DNA from: Myrica gale
Taxonomy: Eukaryota > Streptophyta > Magnoliopsida > Fagales > Myricaceae
Assembly (NCBI GenBank): GCA_963930655.1
Contig: OZ005604.1
Location: 5,466,001-5,530,000 of the forward strand
Direction of reading: 5' to 3'
Length of the DNA stretch: 64,000 nt
Of this stretch, positions 11,656 through 24,753 are shown in pieces. Below the pieces are notes generated by a model. The model had not been told where the DNA came from. It saw only the letters and a program-made list of their open reading frames with translations, and did no database searches. Position numbers and translations under genes: made by a program. Positions within the stretch are counted from its first letter, which is position 1. Every line of letters begins with the position of its first letter.

Positions 11656-12197
11656 TTTATAAAAAGAGAATTTGGCAATTTAGTCCCTGAATTTATACCC
11701 CTTTGGCAAATGGGTCATTGGATTTCAAATTTTAAAATTTTAGTCCTTGAGTTTCACTAACGAAAGGTCACATCAGCTGACAACTCAGCACTGATGTGGC
11801 AATGAAATTTGATAGTTTAGTCCTTAAGTTTTAAGTCGTTTTATGTTTTAGTCCTTAAGTTTAATTTTTTAAAATTTTAGTCCTTCAGTTTACATTTTTT
11901 GACTAAATGATAATTCCATCAAAAATTACCGTTCAAATTTTGAAATACAAATTTTGACCTTGAATATTGAATAATAACATGTCATTTTTAGTTTTGACAA
12001 TTTTAACACATTTGACTAAAAAAATTCAAAATTCAATTTAAATATTCAAAAATCTACAATTTTCATTAAAACTCTATCTCTTGAATAGTAAAACAAAGAA
12101 AATTCAAAGACTAAAATTTTGAAATTTAAAATCCAAGTACCCAATAGTCAAAAGGGTATAAACCCAGAGACTAAGTTGCCAAATTCATTTATAAAAA
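11656..12197. mobile_element. Mutator-type foldback MITE with 9-10 bp target duplication
   Basis: TTTATAAAAA is found at 11656-11665 and 12188-12197, flanking an insert of 522 bp (11666-12187). The insert begins GAGAATTTGGCAATTTAGTC and ends with the imperfect inverse (GACTAAGTTGCCAAATTCA). The arms are about 85 bp long and contain repeated TTTTAGTCCTTNAGTTT motifs. Long inverted arms and 9-10 bp duplications fit Mutator-like MITEs. No coding capacity is seen. Confidence 0.8.
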
Positions 12198-12581
12198 TTT
12201 CTCTTTACGTTTTCAAATATTTTTTTACCAAATTATTTGTTTTCTCATTTTTTTCATTATATCTCTCCGATTTTTCCATTCTCTCTTCTCTTTTTTACGA
12301 AATCCTAAAATTTTAGTCTCAGACACTATTAATAACTGATAATCTTGTTTGACGTGGCATCATATCTGTCCTTCGATTTGCTTTATGACACTTCTATAAT
12401 CTGGAATAAAACTGTTGGAAACGGGACCGTAGCGAATTGGAGGTGAGCCTCTCCCGGTGGCCGGTTTATAAAACTGGACCCCTCTCACGTGCCCGTGTTT
12501 CGTTTGAAATCGGAGATAACACGTGCCGCTTTCATTTGAACCTAAAACCAGAAGCACCTCTCACTCTCTCTCTCTCTCTGA

Positions 12582-15500
12582 ATGGAAGTAGCAATGGAAT
12601 CAATACTGGTAGACTGTGTGCAGAACAGCCTTCGCCATTTCATGTACCGGAATGCCATTTTCTTATGCGAACGCCTATGCGCTGAATTTGCCTCTGAGGT
12701 ACTTCTCTTTTTTGCTATTTATACTTCCTATTTACTTCCTCGCCTCTTTGCTTGGTTCCCGAGAAACCATGGTTGTAGCTAGCGGGGTGGCGGTAAGTCA
12801 CTTAGGTTCACAGGTGATGAGCGAGTGGTGCCCCTTGAGCATCAGGGAGAGCTATTCGTGGCGGGTCGATCTGTGCTTTTATATTTTTTACTTGAATCCT
12901 TGACACTTACTTTTTTCCTTACGTACAGACAAATTTGCAATTATTGGCTGGTTGTTATTTGCACAATAATCAATCTTATGCCGCTTACCATATTCTAAAG
13001 GGTAAGTGTCGTGTTACTTAGTGTTTTTGCCTTTGTCGAACCAACTTGTAGTTTGAATTTTTCGACTTTTCTTTATTGCGGTTACTTTATATTGAAGTTT
13101 TCTCATCCATAATGTCTCTTTCTTTTGTTCATCCTTTGTTGTATGAAGGAACGCAAATGGCTCAATCCCGCTACTTGTTTGCACTATCATGCTTCCAAAT
13201 GGATCTTCTTAATGAAGCTGAAGCCGCATTATGTCCTTCTAATGAGCCTGGTGCGGAGGTATTGGAGAATAATGTGTATATAATTTGGAAGCTAACATTT
13301 TCTCCACTTGGTTCTTCAGTAGCAAAATAGTATTAATCGCTACATTTGTTTTCTTCAAATTTGGGATTAACGAATTGCATGATTTAGTCTCTGTGTTATG
13401 TCCATAGTGTTGGTCTTTAGTTATCATTTCTTCTTTCCTGTTTTCCTAGGTAATTAGATGCTTGTTCAGTTGCTTTTCGGGATGATGATGACTTTTGCTT
13501 GCTGTTGTCTATATTTTTTATGCAGATTCCCAATGGTGCAGCAGGTCATTACCTTTTAGGGCTTATTTACAGGTTGCTTTTTCCTTCCTTTCTTCCTTTC
13601 CTTCGTAGTATTACTGTTCAATTTAATGTGTAGGTTGGTCTTTTGTTGTCCCCCATATACAATTTTGTGAACTTCCAGGTAGGTACAGTGAAAATAGAAG
13701 ATGCAAATAAGTCTATAGGATTCATTGCTTATTTATCAAGTAGGGGAAAATAAAGAAATGAAATGAGATGACATTGAGATGCAACGGAATGATGTATCGT
13801 ATAAGTTTTCCACTTGTGCATGATCATCTCTGTCAATGTGTTTGTGTCTTCCTGTTTTTTAACTGAGGATACAAGGCCAGATTTTGTTTTTCGTGTTAGA
13901 TTCTATTCTTTAATCTGTTTCTATTCATTGCAAGTTTTAGCTGATCCAAGTAATCGATCGAATGCTGTAAACAAGATCATTGAATCCCAGTTAATTGAAT
14001 TTCATTACCATATAGCTTTTATTCTCTGGGCTCTATGAATTTTATACCTTCATTTTATCACTAGGATAGTGTGTCATTCAAATGTCATCTTTGAATTCAT
14101 AACTACCATAAATTCTGAAGCGGTTAGTTGTTATTGCATGTGCATGTTGCGTAATTATGTCCATTTCAATCTTCTTTGGGTGTGTGCCAATTATAAATTC
14201 ATTAGTCCATCTGCTTCTTATTTATAGAAATGTTTATTTTGTTTTAGGTACACTGATAGAAGGAGAAGTGCTATACATCACTTTAAGCAGGCATTATCCA
14301 TAGATTCTGTGATGTGGTCTGCATATGAGGAGCTGTGTGTGTTAGGTTTGTATAGAGAAAAGCCACATGGTTTCAACTCCTTGAACAGTTCTGATATGGA
14401 TATAATTGATAATTTGTGCACATACTGATGGTGTAATTTTAAGGCTTAAAATGTCAGGCTCAGAACTTTAAGCTAATTATGAGCCAGCACACCTCATATC
14501 TTTAGTTTCATTTCGACTTGGTAAGTTGTGAACTAACATCAATCAAATCAAGAATGTAGGACAGTCTCTGCAAATTTTGTTTTTCCTCTGCATTTTCTCA
14601 TTTGTGAACCCTTAGTCATTCGTTGATCTCCCTGAGGTTGTTTTGGTTGCTCTATGAGGGTACAATCCTACGAGTGTAAATTCCATAGTTGTTCTAATAG
14701 TTAGCTAGGCTATGTGTATGTACAATCTCATATTAAAATATGGTGGGGGATTTACCCATAACAATACTGGCTTTCCGTCAACAGTAAACCTCCTTTATCA
14801 GGAACTTTGAGATTGTGAACATCTATGTTTCGTTGGTGGAGATAGGATATTGCAAATGCTTGTTTTATATAAACTAGGACAATATATTTTTATTGCTAGT
14901 GGTAGGACCTTTGTTGCACGCTTTGTCTTTTAATCATGCTCTCCAGGAGGTTTTTGAGTTTTTATCTTCTGAAATTCTATTTCTATTTGACCATGATCGT
15001 GTAATTAAGAATATGACCTATCTATTCCCAATCTATGTGCAATCTCTCTCTCCATCCGTATTTTCGTCACTTTGCTTACGTATTCAGTGTATGTTTGATG
15101 TTTCGAGTTGTTGCCACAAGGCATGACATATAATGTCCTTCCATCCTGATGAGTACTTGGAAGTTTAAGTAAGCAATGACAATAGCTGTAGGGGCTGAAT
15201 TGATTCTCTTGGGAAGACTGTTCATAGTAGAAGCACTTTGTGTTACTGATATGACTCCAGCTGCTGCTAGTCATTTTTGAATGATGACTATGACATTCCA
15301 GATTGGTTTTCTTATAAGCGAGAGATATGGTAGTTGTCTCCTTGTGACCTTCAGTGCTTGATTTCATTATTTTTGGGTCCATAATTGATCAGGCCTTTCT
15401 TTTTCCATTGCTTTAGGTGCTGCTGAAGAAGCAACTGCAGTTTTTGGTGAAGCAGCTGCTCTTTGCGTACAAAAGCAGTATGTATCCCAGGGATCATCTT

Positions 15501-18500
15501 CCCAAAGCTTGCATATGTCAAATGAGGATTGTAGCTTAGTTTCTTCGAGGAACTTTGGCCCAGGCCTTGATGATGCCAGTCCAACACAATTGAAACACCT
15601 GCAAGGCAATAACCAAAGAGATATTCCTGGAAATTATCATGGAGCAGCTGCGCTAGGAGGAGCTGCTAGCCAGCCTTCAAATGGTGGTTCATCAAACCTG
15701 TCATTCTATAATACTCCTTCACCAATGGCTTCACAGGTAGAATGATCTAAATTACCTCAGTGTAATAGCTATGTGAGGTTTTTGTTTCCTTTTGTAGTCT
15801 GTCTTCGTATATATTTGTTTTTAGTAGTTAGCACTATTGCATGGAAGCTTGAAACTCTCAATCAATCTGGTTTGTTTTTCTTATATAGAAGAATGACTAA
15901 CTTGCTCCCAAACTTTTAGTGGAGTTATCTCCTTTTTTGTGTGTGATGTAATAATCATTTTACTGAATAAGGAAAACACTAAGTAGGGTATCTCCTAAAA
16001 GAGAACAAACTGAAATTCGAAAGATCTAGAAACTCATAGCAAAAAGATGAACTGACACTGCCATAGCGGTCATCTGGTTACACAGATCTCAAGAACAAAG
16101 ATATAGTCAAAATTAGATTAAGCTCATCCCTTTTGAAAGCCAGACTATTTATTTCCCTTCAGATAATCCGTAGAAGACAAGGTGGAATTCCATTCTGAGA
16201 TATACCACTCTCTTGCTGACCATGTTTGGCGTTATTGCATGCAAGGATCCTCATAACTGACATTTTTTTCAGTCTATAATGATGTGTTTTTTCTTCATTG
16301 AGTTGAGATTGTTGTGCTGATATTCTATTCATTTGATCTGAGAAGGCACAATATAATTTTGCATTCCTTTTATAATATGGTTTTCAAAGTTTTGAGGATT
16401 ACTAACTGAATAGGAAGGATTTCCCTATTTTACATGGATTTTTAGTTTTTTACTGAGAAAGGCATGGGCTCAACTCTCAGCCTGAACTGGTTTTGATGTT
16501 GCGCTTACACTTTGGTGGAAAAGACATTCTTTTTTTGCCCCTATGGTTTACCTAGGTACTTGAACCTAAGTTGTGGATGCACACCCCTACGGTTTTAAGG
16601 CCTGACTTTTGTAGTCCAACATATTCCTTTTCAGCCTTCATAACTTGTAGCTTCCGTCCTGGTTCTTGTTTTGGACTACCTCAGAAGTGCTCTTTATATA
16701 ATTAGATTTTTCGTCCAAGTATGAATTTATCTTATTTGTTTTGCTTCTTCTCATTCTTCCTCTAGTGAAATGCAAGGTTCTCTTACGTAGTTGCTTAAAA
16801 TTTGTATGGGGTGTACTCATATGTGAGGATTCTGCTTCCATATTCTCCTTTGATGTTGCTGATTATAACTCATGGATGGCAGATAAAAGGTGGAAATCAA
16901 CCACCATTTTTTCACCTTTAGATCATCAACACGATTTTATTTACCATCATTTTGTTTCTTTAGCCAAATTATTGACTTATCTACATCTTCATTAGTTTCT
17001 ATCTCCTTTTTACTATAAAAAATAATGCTGTGCTCTTAGATCCCCCACATTTCACAGTTGTCAGGTGTTGCTCCACCGCCTGTGTGTAGAAATGGGCAGC
17101 CAAATGGTCCAAACCAAAGCATTGTCAATGCTGATAGCTCTCCAAGGTCCACTGTGAACTCTACCATTCAAGCCCCTCGAAGAAAGTTTGTGGATGAAGG
17201 AAAATTACGGAAGGTTATATCCCTTTATATTCGTGTTTTTTCTTTTGTTTTGTTTTTACATATCATTTAGTTATAAAAGCTTAATTACATGCATCACTAA
17301 CTTCATGTTTCACCTCTCCCACTTAGGATATTGGCATTAGTCCATTACGTAGTGATCCCTCCTTGAAAGTGTTACACTCTAAATAATCAGCGTCCTCTTT
17401 TTCAGCCCAACAAATTATATGGTCATTATTTCCAGGGTTTGTTTATCGTGCAGGAAACTAGGGAATCCATGTCTTTTGAATAAGTTAGATTGGGGTCGAA
17501 GTAGTCTTATCAGCTTAAGACTTTTTTTTCTTGGTAAAAAGAGTATGAGGGGGCAACCAGATGTGGTAACCTTACATGGGCGTTACCATATTAGTCCCCA
17601 GCTGCCAGGGAGCCATCACCTAGGGGCCTAGACGGGGGGTAGTAGACGTTCCCTAAGGAGAGGGATGAGATATAGCCTGACCCTGTCCTCACCTGGGGTT
17701 CAATGTAGGCGCATTCATCCCCTCTTGGATGGCTTGCTACCTAGGCGCTTCCATCACAGGTTGAACCTGTGACCTCATGGGCACATGGGCCCTAACCATT
17801 GGGCTACCACCGGTGGTTTTCAGCTTAAGACTTTACAAGTAGTCTAGAAAAGCTAGGTTGGATTTCTCTTAGTTATCAACTTGTTGAGTTTGAAAAAGTT
17901 TTTTATATGTCAGGTGTGAGCTTTTTGTACATGGAACCAGTCTTTAGTTTGCTCCTTGAGATCATTTTTTCATTTGGTTCTGCATTTTGTTTTTAAATCT
18001 TTGAGGTTATTGAGTAGTTTCTGCTTTTCCTTTCGTGTTTGGGTACAAATTTTCAGCTCATAGTTGGTTTTTCTTTTTGCCTTTTGGGCCTGTAAAGCCT
18101 CTAATTCATTATATAATTGCAATATTGGACTTTAACTAGTCTCTAGGTTTAAGTGCTATATACATCCTATTGTATCTTTGTGCCTGATCTTATTGATTTG
18201 TTCAGTGTACTTTCTCTCTGTGTACAGTAGGTGACTGTTGCATTTCTTTCCTTAAGTCATTTGAGCTTGTCTTAACTGCATTTCCTGCAATAAATATTTC
18301 TGCTGCTTGCTTGGAATATCCACGTACATCTAGGTTGTTGGAAGACTGATTTTTATGTCATTGATGTAACAATCAGGTTTTTTTCCACCTTGAGATTATT
18401 TTGTTTTCTTGGTTTTCAGATTTCTGGGAGGTTATTTTCTGATCTGGCTCTCGACGAAGTACAAGACTTTCTGGAGACACGGGGGCCAATTCAAATGTGA

Positions 18501-21500
18501 GTGCCACAGTGGTAGTTGGAAATGTGACTAACAACTCTTCTAAATATCTTGGAAGTTCCAAGCTGAGCTCTATGGCATTTCGTGCTATGACAGTTCGTAA
18601 GAGTCAGTCATGGACCAACGAAAATATGGATGAAGGTAGTGGATCAATTTGTCTTCTATTAGTTTAGTGAAACCATACTACAAATGAAGATTGTAATGTG
18701 CAAAAATAGCATTCTTTTAGACTGTCATTCTAATACTGGCAATTTGATCTCATTTAGGTATACGCAATGAGGTTTTTGATGATTCTCGTTCAAATATTCC
18801 TTCGACCACTTCTAGTACATCTCCCTCTGGTGATACTAGATCTCATGAACAAGAAGGAGCAACCATATCTACTACCAGAGGTCTCATGAACAGATCAAGA
18901 GTTATTAGTGGTGCTTCAGAAATAATGGGCCTTTTGAGAACTCTTGGGGAAGGCTACAGACTTTCCTGCATGTACAGGTGCCAGGTATTACATCGTTATT
19001 CTTGAATAAAGAAAAGATAAAGCACCAAACTTGGAAATGATGATAATTTGAACTCCGTGGCTCTTGGTTAATGGTCTGACTGCTGCTGAGTTGTACAGGA
19101 AGCATTGGACTCCTATCATAAACTTCCACACAAGCATTATAACACAGGCTGGGTGTTATCGCAGGTAGATTGATAGTCCAAAATTCAGTCATAAACCCTT
19201 TTGTGGATTTTATATATGTTTCTACTGTTAGTCGTGACCTTACATAAGTTTTGAATTGGGACTATTTATACAAACGCATGGTTTTTTAATTAATGAACTG
19301 TTTTATTTACATGCCATTATCCCTAAATGACTTTTTTTTTAGAACATTAGAATGTTGGCATATTACTGAATAGTAACATGTTAATCTGTTCATGTTTCAA
19401 ATGCAGGTCGGAAAAGCATATTTTGAATTGGTAGATTATCTAGAAGCTGATTGGGCCTTCAGTCTTGCCCGTCAGGCATCCCCTTACAGTCTAGAAGGAA
19501 TGGATACATACTCTACAGTTCTTTACGTGAGTTCCCACTTTTGTACTGTTCTTGAAAAAAATGCTCTTTCTTCTCCTGGAGAGAGAGCGCCGGGGGGAGG
19601 GGGGGGGCTGTTGGTACTCCTTATATTGGTAATTTTGGTGAATTGAGCTCAACACAAGCTAGGGACTCAAATCATTCTTATCCTACGTACTTGTTTTAGC
19701 TACAATAGCCTGAAGCGAAAACTCCCTTATTATATATCCTTCTGATTAGGATACTGGATTGGCTTTCTCTCTTAAGTGGTGGTCTGTTTTTGTTTCCATT
19801 GCAGCATTTGAAGGAAGATATGAAGTTAAGTTACCTGGCTCAAGAACTTATATCAACTGACCGCTTAGCTCCTCAATCTTGGTAGCTTTATCAACCTTTC
19901 ATCGTATAAAATAGTGCATCCTACTCTTCGTTTTCTTATACATCTGCGACTATCTTTGTCACCGACTTCCATGTTTCTACTCCTCAGAGCTGTCACGCCC
20001 CTCAAATGTTTTAAGCTTTAATCTTGTATTTAAAATTTAGCTACAATATGCAGTATAATATCAACTTATCTCATGTCTTATCAAAGTGGGTTTTGGTTCT
20101 TTCCTCAGTATTGCATTACACACAAGGTCTTAACTTACAGACCTTGGAGGGCTAAAATGGAAAAGTCTAATTAGAATTCTCTATCAAACTCTAAAATCTC
20201 GAGATATGGAGACTCCTGTTTATCATAAATTTTCTTGCCTACTTGTTCAGTTGAGGGATGAAGATGTCTTTTATCTTTGCCAATTTGATGGTCAAAGAGC
20301 ACGAACACTTTAGTGTTTTGTTTTTGGAGTCTGGATTCCAATTTGTTAATTGTTATAGCGATGTTTTTATTCCTTATTAGTTTCCTTTTCAATGGACATG
20401 CAGGTTGGCTATGGGAAATTGCTATAGCCTGCAGAAAGACCATGAAACTGCTCTGAGAAATTTCCAGCGAGCTGTTCAACTCGATCCAAGATTTGCATAT
20501 GCACATACGCTATGTGGTCATGAGTATGACAATCTCTTTTCTCTTTCTGATACATCCCATAAATTTGAATATCTTTTGGGTGATCTTATGCCTCAATGGT
20601 CAATGCCTATATTGTATTACTTTGGCTTGTTGCAATTCATCCTCCTCTGCAGATATGTGGCTTTAGAAGATTTTGAGAATGGAATTAAGAGCTACCAGAG
20701 TGCACTTCAGGTTGATGCAAGGCACTATAAGTCCTGGTATGGACTTGGGATGATATTTCTTCGCCAAGAGAAGTATGAGTTTTCAGAGCATCACTTCCGA
20801 ATGGCTTTCCAAATAAATCCTCGTTCTTCTGTTATAATGTCTTATCTTGGCACAGCTTTGCATGCCTTAAAGGTTGGACTACTATCTAGTTTGATTCTTC
20901 TATTTTGGCTTCTGGAAGCAATACTCTATTCCAAAGTTCTCATTATTGTGTTTCTATCATCTGACAGAGAACTGATGAAGCTTTGGTGATCATGGAGAAG
21001 GCTATTTTAGCAGATAAGAAGAATCCTCTTCCCATGTATCAAAAGGCTAGTATACTAGTAAGCTTGGAAAATTTTGATGAAGCTCTAGAAGCCCTGGAGG
21101 AGCTTAAGGAGTATGCCCCTCGCGAAAGCAGTGTATATGCTTTGATGGGTAAGATTTATAAGCGGCGTAATATGCATGACAGAGCAATGCTTCATTTTGG
21201 TCTTGCTTTGGATTTGAAACCACCTGCAACAGATGTTGCTGCCATTAAGGTGATCGACTTGTTTCATAGCTATCCTCTTGCCTGTGAAATTTGTTGTTAT
21301 GGTTAAAATACATCCGTTAGACTTGTGCAATTTTTGGATAGTGAAAACATGCTCTTGTTAAGGATTGTTCGGGTGTAAATTGGTAGTGCACAGATCACTG
21401 TATGCCATTGATACTCACAAGAAACATTGCCCTTTATTCAAGTGGTATGTCAAATTTATCTGGAACACAACATCAAGGTTTCAGGTCATGAGCCGATGGC

Positions 21501-21995
21501 TTTGTAAACCTAGTAGTATTTCTTCCCTTGTTCGGGTAGGAGCATTTTGGTTTGATCGAATGTGAGTACAGATTTGTAGGGATAGCAATGTATCTATCTA
21601 TTGGGAAAAGAAAAAAGGTTTAATTGTTCATATTCTCCCCTGAATAGAAAGGGCAGGCAGGGCTTCCTCAAGCGTCTTACCCTCTTCCCGGTGAATATAA
21701 ATGGGAAGGGTCCATATTAAGCAAAAGCAATAGCTAGCCTCTTTTTATAATATATGTATGACCTTTTTTGGGAAGTGAGACCGCCCTTCCTCCAGCTAAT
21801 CTGGTCATTTCTGAACCCCCATCTCCTTCTTTCTCCTGATTTTTATGTGAATAAATAACGATTATTTTATTTGTTTAAAGTTTACGTGGAGAGAGCAATG
21901 AACTTTTGCTTTGTTCATCTTTTCATCGTCTAATCTTTGTATAGGCTGCCATTGAGAAGTTGCATGTGCCGGATGAGCTTCAAGACTACTTGTAG
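12582..21995 (+). CDS. CDC27B: Anaphase-promoting complex subunit 3 (CDC27B/HOBBIT), with one single-base frameshift
   Basis: Sixteen exons: 12582-12698, 12929-13001, 13149-13258, 13526-13572, 14248-14345, 15417-15736, 17058-17213, 18420-18635, 18758-18984, 19099-19164, 19407-19526, 19805-19881, 20404-20523, 20653-20872, 20968-21249, 21945-21995. All junctions are GT-AG and in phase except inside exon 8. The product is the TPR scaffold of the APC/C ubiquitin ligase that binds co-activators in mitosis; the Arabidopsis orthologue HOBBIT is needed for root meristem and cell division. The N-terminal APC3 region reads SLRHFMYRNAIFLCERLC. A Ser-rich linker follows (STVNSTIQAPRRKFVDEGKL), then C-terminal TPRs from LLRTLGEGYRLSCMYRCQ to LHFGLALDLKPPATDVAAIK. 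Exon 8 is one base short just after ISGRLFSD (near 18443). Read literally it stops at a TGA 20 codons later, while the +1 frame resumes the expected RRSTRLSGDTGA. Without the lesion the length would be 766 residues. The gene is otherwise well kept, so a sequencing error is possible. Confidence 0.93.
17510..17834 (-). mobile_element. tRNA-derived SINE in CDC27B intron 7, with 15-bp target duplication
   Basis: TCAGCTTAAGACTTT lies at 17510-17524 and again at 17820-17834. The 295-bp insert between them, read on the minus strand, begins AAAACCACCGGTGGTAGCCC. An A-box-like TGGTAGCCCAATGG lies at about 17796-17809 and a B-box-like GGTTCAACCT at about 17758-17767, the pol III promoter spacing expected of a tRNA-derived SINE. 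The 3' end has a short A-rich tail (T-run at 17525-17530). The perfect duplication suggests a young insertion. It lies antisense in the intron between exons 7 and 8. The family was not identified. Confidence 0.85.
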
Positions 21996-21999
21996 TTCT

Positions 22000-22740
22000 A
22001 CTTGCTCTTTGACCCTGGACAGGCAGAAACAAAGAGTGATGTAAATTATTCGGCTCAGATCATTTGGTCCCAAGGAGTTTGGCCGGCTTGTGCTTTCGAT
22101 GGATGATGCATGAAGGTTTCAAAAGCTTGAAAGCTGGAGCACCTTCAAGGCCGATCATGCGGAAGTGACCTCAGTTCTGTTGGTGAAATACACTAAACAG
22201 AAATTTGATGTAACACAAGCTATTACAAAGCTATCATTCTTGTATGAATAGTGGCATGATGCGAGAGAAGTCTTGTATCAATAGTATGTGATAGTTTTTC
22301 ATAGTGGGAAAGGTATGATACAAGAGACAAACATAATTTGGTTAAAGAAGTTAAAAATCTATTGCAGTGTCAATTATACTTCTAACATGGTAAAAGGAAG
22401 AATTTTTTACTTCTGTAAACTTACATATGGAATAGCAGAGGCAATGGAAATCTGAACATAGAACAAGAGTTCATCAAGATCATAAAAGACCAAAGTAAAC
22501 CATCAGGGTCGAGAATAAGCTCACAAGGTGGGAAAAGAAATAGAAAATTACCTTGTTCGACTTCGAGAAACGCAAAAACGCAAGAGGCTTCCTGACTCTG
22601 GGCAAGAAAAGTGGCTTAGTACAGAGTAACAACCCTCTTTCTTGCTTTCTTTCCATTTCTTATTATTTTGTTTCCGTTATTTTCAAAGTTCCGCCTTTTG
22701 AAGGTTGAAACTGGGGCGTCACGTCATTGCCCATTGGGAA
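22000..22740. other. CDC27B 3'UTR and downstream sequence
   Basis: The stop of CDC27B is at 21995. The next 300 bp are a plausible 3'UTR. The remainder to 22740 is AT-rich and shows no gene or repeat I can name. Confidence 0.4.
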
Positions 22741-23077
22741 TAAATAATAAGGAAATTTGTTTTTTAGTCCTTAAGTTTTACCTCTTTTTTATTTTTAGTC
22801 ATGAATTTTAGTGGGTCAAAATTTTAGTCATTGAACTTTCATTTTTGTAAAATTTAGTCATTCCCTCAGTCTGCCGTCAAATTTGTACCGGTCAACCGGT
22901 ACATGAAGCGGTCGACCGTTTCATGTTCCGTTAAGTATATGGACGGCAGACTGACGAAAGGACCATTTATTCGACAAAAGAAAATTCAAGGACTAAAAAT
23001 TTGAAGGTTAAAAGTACGACTAGAATTAAAAAGGGCTCAAAACTTAAAGACTAAAAAGCAAATTTCCCTAAATAATA
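22741..23077. mobile_element. Mutator-type foldback MITE with perfect 9-bp target duplication
   Basis: TAAATAATA is found at 22741-22749 and 23069-23077. The 319-bp insert starts AGGAAATTTGTTTTTTAGTC and ends with its imperfect inverse (GACTAAAAAGCAAATTTCCC). Inside is a smaller palindrome around ACCGGTCAACCGGT and paired copies of GTCTGCCGTC / GACGGCAGAC. The TTTAGTC motif is shared with the MITEs at 11666 and 59690. Confidence 0.82.
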
Positions 23078-24070
23078 ACAGACTAGTTGTTATTTTGAAG
23101 AAATCTCCAAAATGCCCTCCGGTCGACCCAGGACCTGATGATGTGTCTTTTTTGGAGCAAGGAAGATGACGTAAATAAGTCGATAAAAGATGGCGCGTCT
23201 CAGAGACGCTGCAGTTCGGGTGCAGTTCGTGAGAGGCGGTAGTGCCTCTTACCAACTGCAGCAAATCCAATCCCGATAAGAGAGAGGCGGTCTTGAAGAG
23301 TTGAAGTTCGATGCGTATACGGTTGTTGGTGTCGCCTTCTAGAACGGCTACTCCAATAGGCTGCCTCCACAGGTGAAGGGAACACGAATAGTGCGTCTTC
23401 TAACCAATATCCTATTGCCGCGTGTACAACAGCAAACTTCCCACTTCATTGCTGTAGATTAGTGGGCGAGGCCCAAAAAACTAATGGGTTGATCAAAAAC
23501 TAATAGACTAGGTTCCAATATGCAAAATGGGCCCACTTGGCTTGTATAGTTTCCTAAGCCCAAGAAGGTCACCAAGCTCTTGGGCTTCGGCTCAGAGACC
23601 ATTAAATGTTAGCAGGCCACGTGTTTGTACTGGAATAGAAAAAGACATTCCACCCGGATGAGATCACGGAAGATTATGAAGTTGTAAATATGCGAAAATG
23701 ACACCTCACAGTTTTTTTTTTGTTAACCACCACCTTCGTGATATTTGATAGCCAGGGCCATCACCTTATTTTAAAGACTAGATTTTATTAATTGAATCAA
23801 AATCTTTTACAATTTCTTATCTAAATTGCATGGTACGAAAAGAGAGTCAGACACAATAATTAATATGTTGTAAGGTTTATATTTTCTAAAATTTAATACA
23901 TATAACATTAAATAATATAAGCTCCACATATTCTAATCTCTTTGAATTGCACCAAATTGTAGAGGATCATAGTATGTATTAGCCAATAGCTTTTAAATTA
24001 ACTTCTTTAAACATGTCTTTTAAGATTGTGTTATAATAAAAATGAGACAGTACTCTAATATACATATTCT
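23078..24070. other. Intergenic, no gene seen
   Basis: No coding region or repeat with clear ends was found. The part from 23700 onward is very AT-rich. Open frames near 23037-23385 (minus) have no recognisable domain. Confidence 0.4.
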
Positions 24071-24071
24071 C

Positions 24072-24753
24072 AGTGGCAGATGCAAGGGGTGGCGGCCCCG
24101 TGATTGCATCGCCAAAAAAAAACTACATGTGTTTTTTTTCATAAGTTGGCCTAGGCCCAGGCCAACTAGAGTCCAATGGTTCTGCAGACCGCGCGACCTG
24201 GGCCCGTTAGGTTCATACCCTTTATTTTTTAATATGCAAAGGGTGAAACGGCGTCGTTTCACCCTCTGTCTTAAAAAAAATCAAAACGTGAAATGAAAAA
24301 AATTCTAAACATGGTGAAACGGTGCGTTTAACCCTGTTTTGAAAAACCCCTCCCTCTTTCTCTTGGCCCTCCCTCTTCGAATTTTCTCTCTCTCTCTTTG
24401 AATTTTTTTCTCTCTCTCTTCTCACACCGTCACACGTTCAGGCTTCAGGCGTTGCCCGTGCCCCGTTGCCCACTGCCGCACCAGGCCGCCAGCCATCAGT
24501 TTCTCCCACGCCAACCACGATCACCAGCTTTTGAACGTGTTGCTCGTGCTCCACTGCTGCACGCCTAGGGCCGCCACCCCTTGCATCCGCTACTGCGCAC
24601 CAGCCACCACTCACTAGGTATATTAATATAACCATTAACAATTTAACAGTCAATTTTTTTTTCTTTTAAACTTGAATTTTCTCACCTCTCTCAATCTCTC
24701 TCTCTCTCACAAAATCAATCAGCAGGGCCGCCACCCCTTGCATCTGCTACTGC
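24072..24753. mobile_element. hAT-like terminal repeats, one left end and two right ends
   Basis: The left end CAGTGGCAGATGCAAGGGGT at about 24072 is mirrored by right ends near 24570-24597 (ACCCCTTGCATCCGCTACTG) and 24730-24753 (ACCCCTTGCATCTGCTACTG). CAGTGGCGGA-type termini are typical of Ac-like hAT elements. No 8-bp duplication was found for either pairing, so nesting, a tandem end or a rearranged copy is likely. The interior has CT-rich stretches and no transposase. Confidence 0.6.

Larger units (their letters stand above)
11113..12581. other. Divergent promoter region between SDS22-type gene and CDC27B
   Basis: About 1.5 kb separates the two start codons. It contains two MITEs (11433-11610 and 11666-12187), described separately. 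The 400 bp next to CDC27B are AT-rich and end in a CT-repeat leader (about 12558-12580). No clear TATA box was chosen. Confidence 0.5.
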
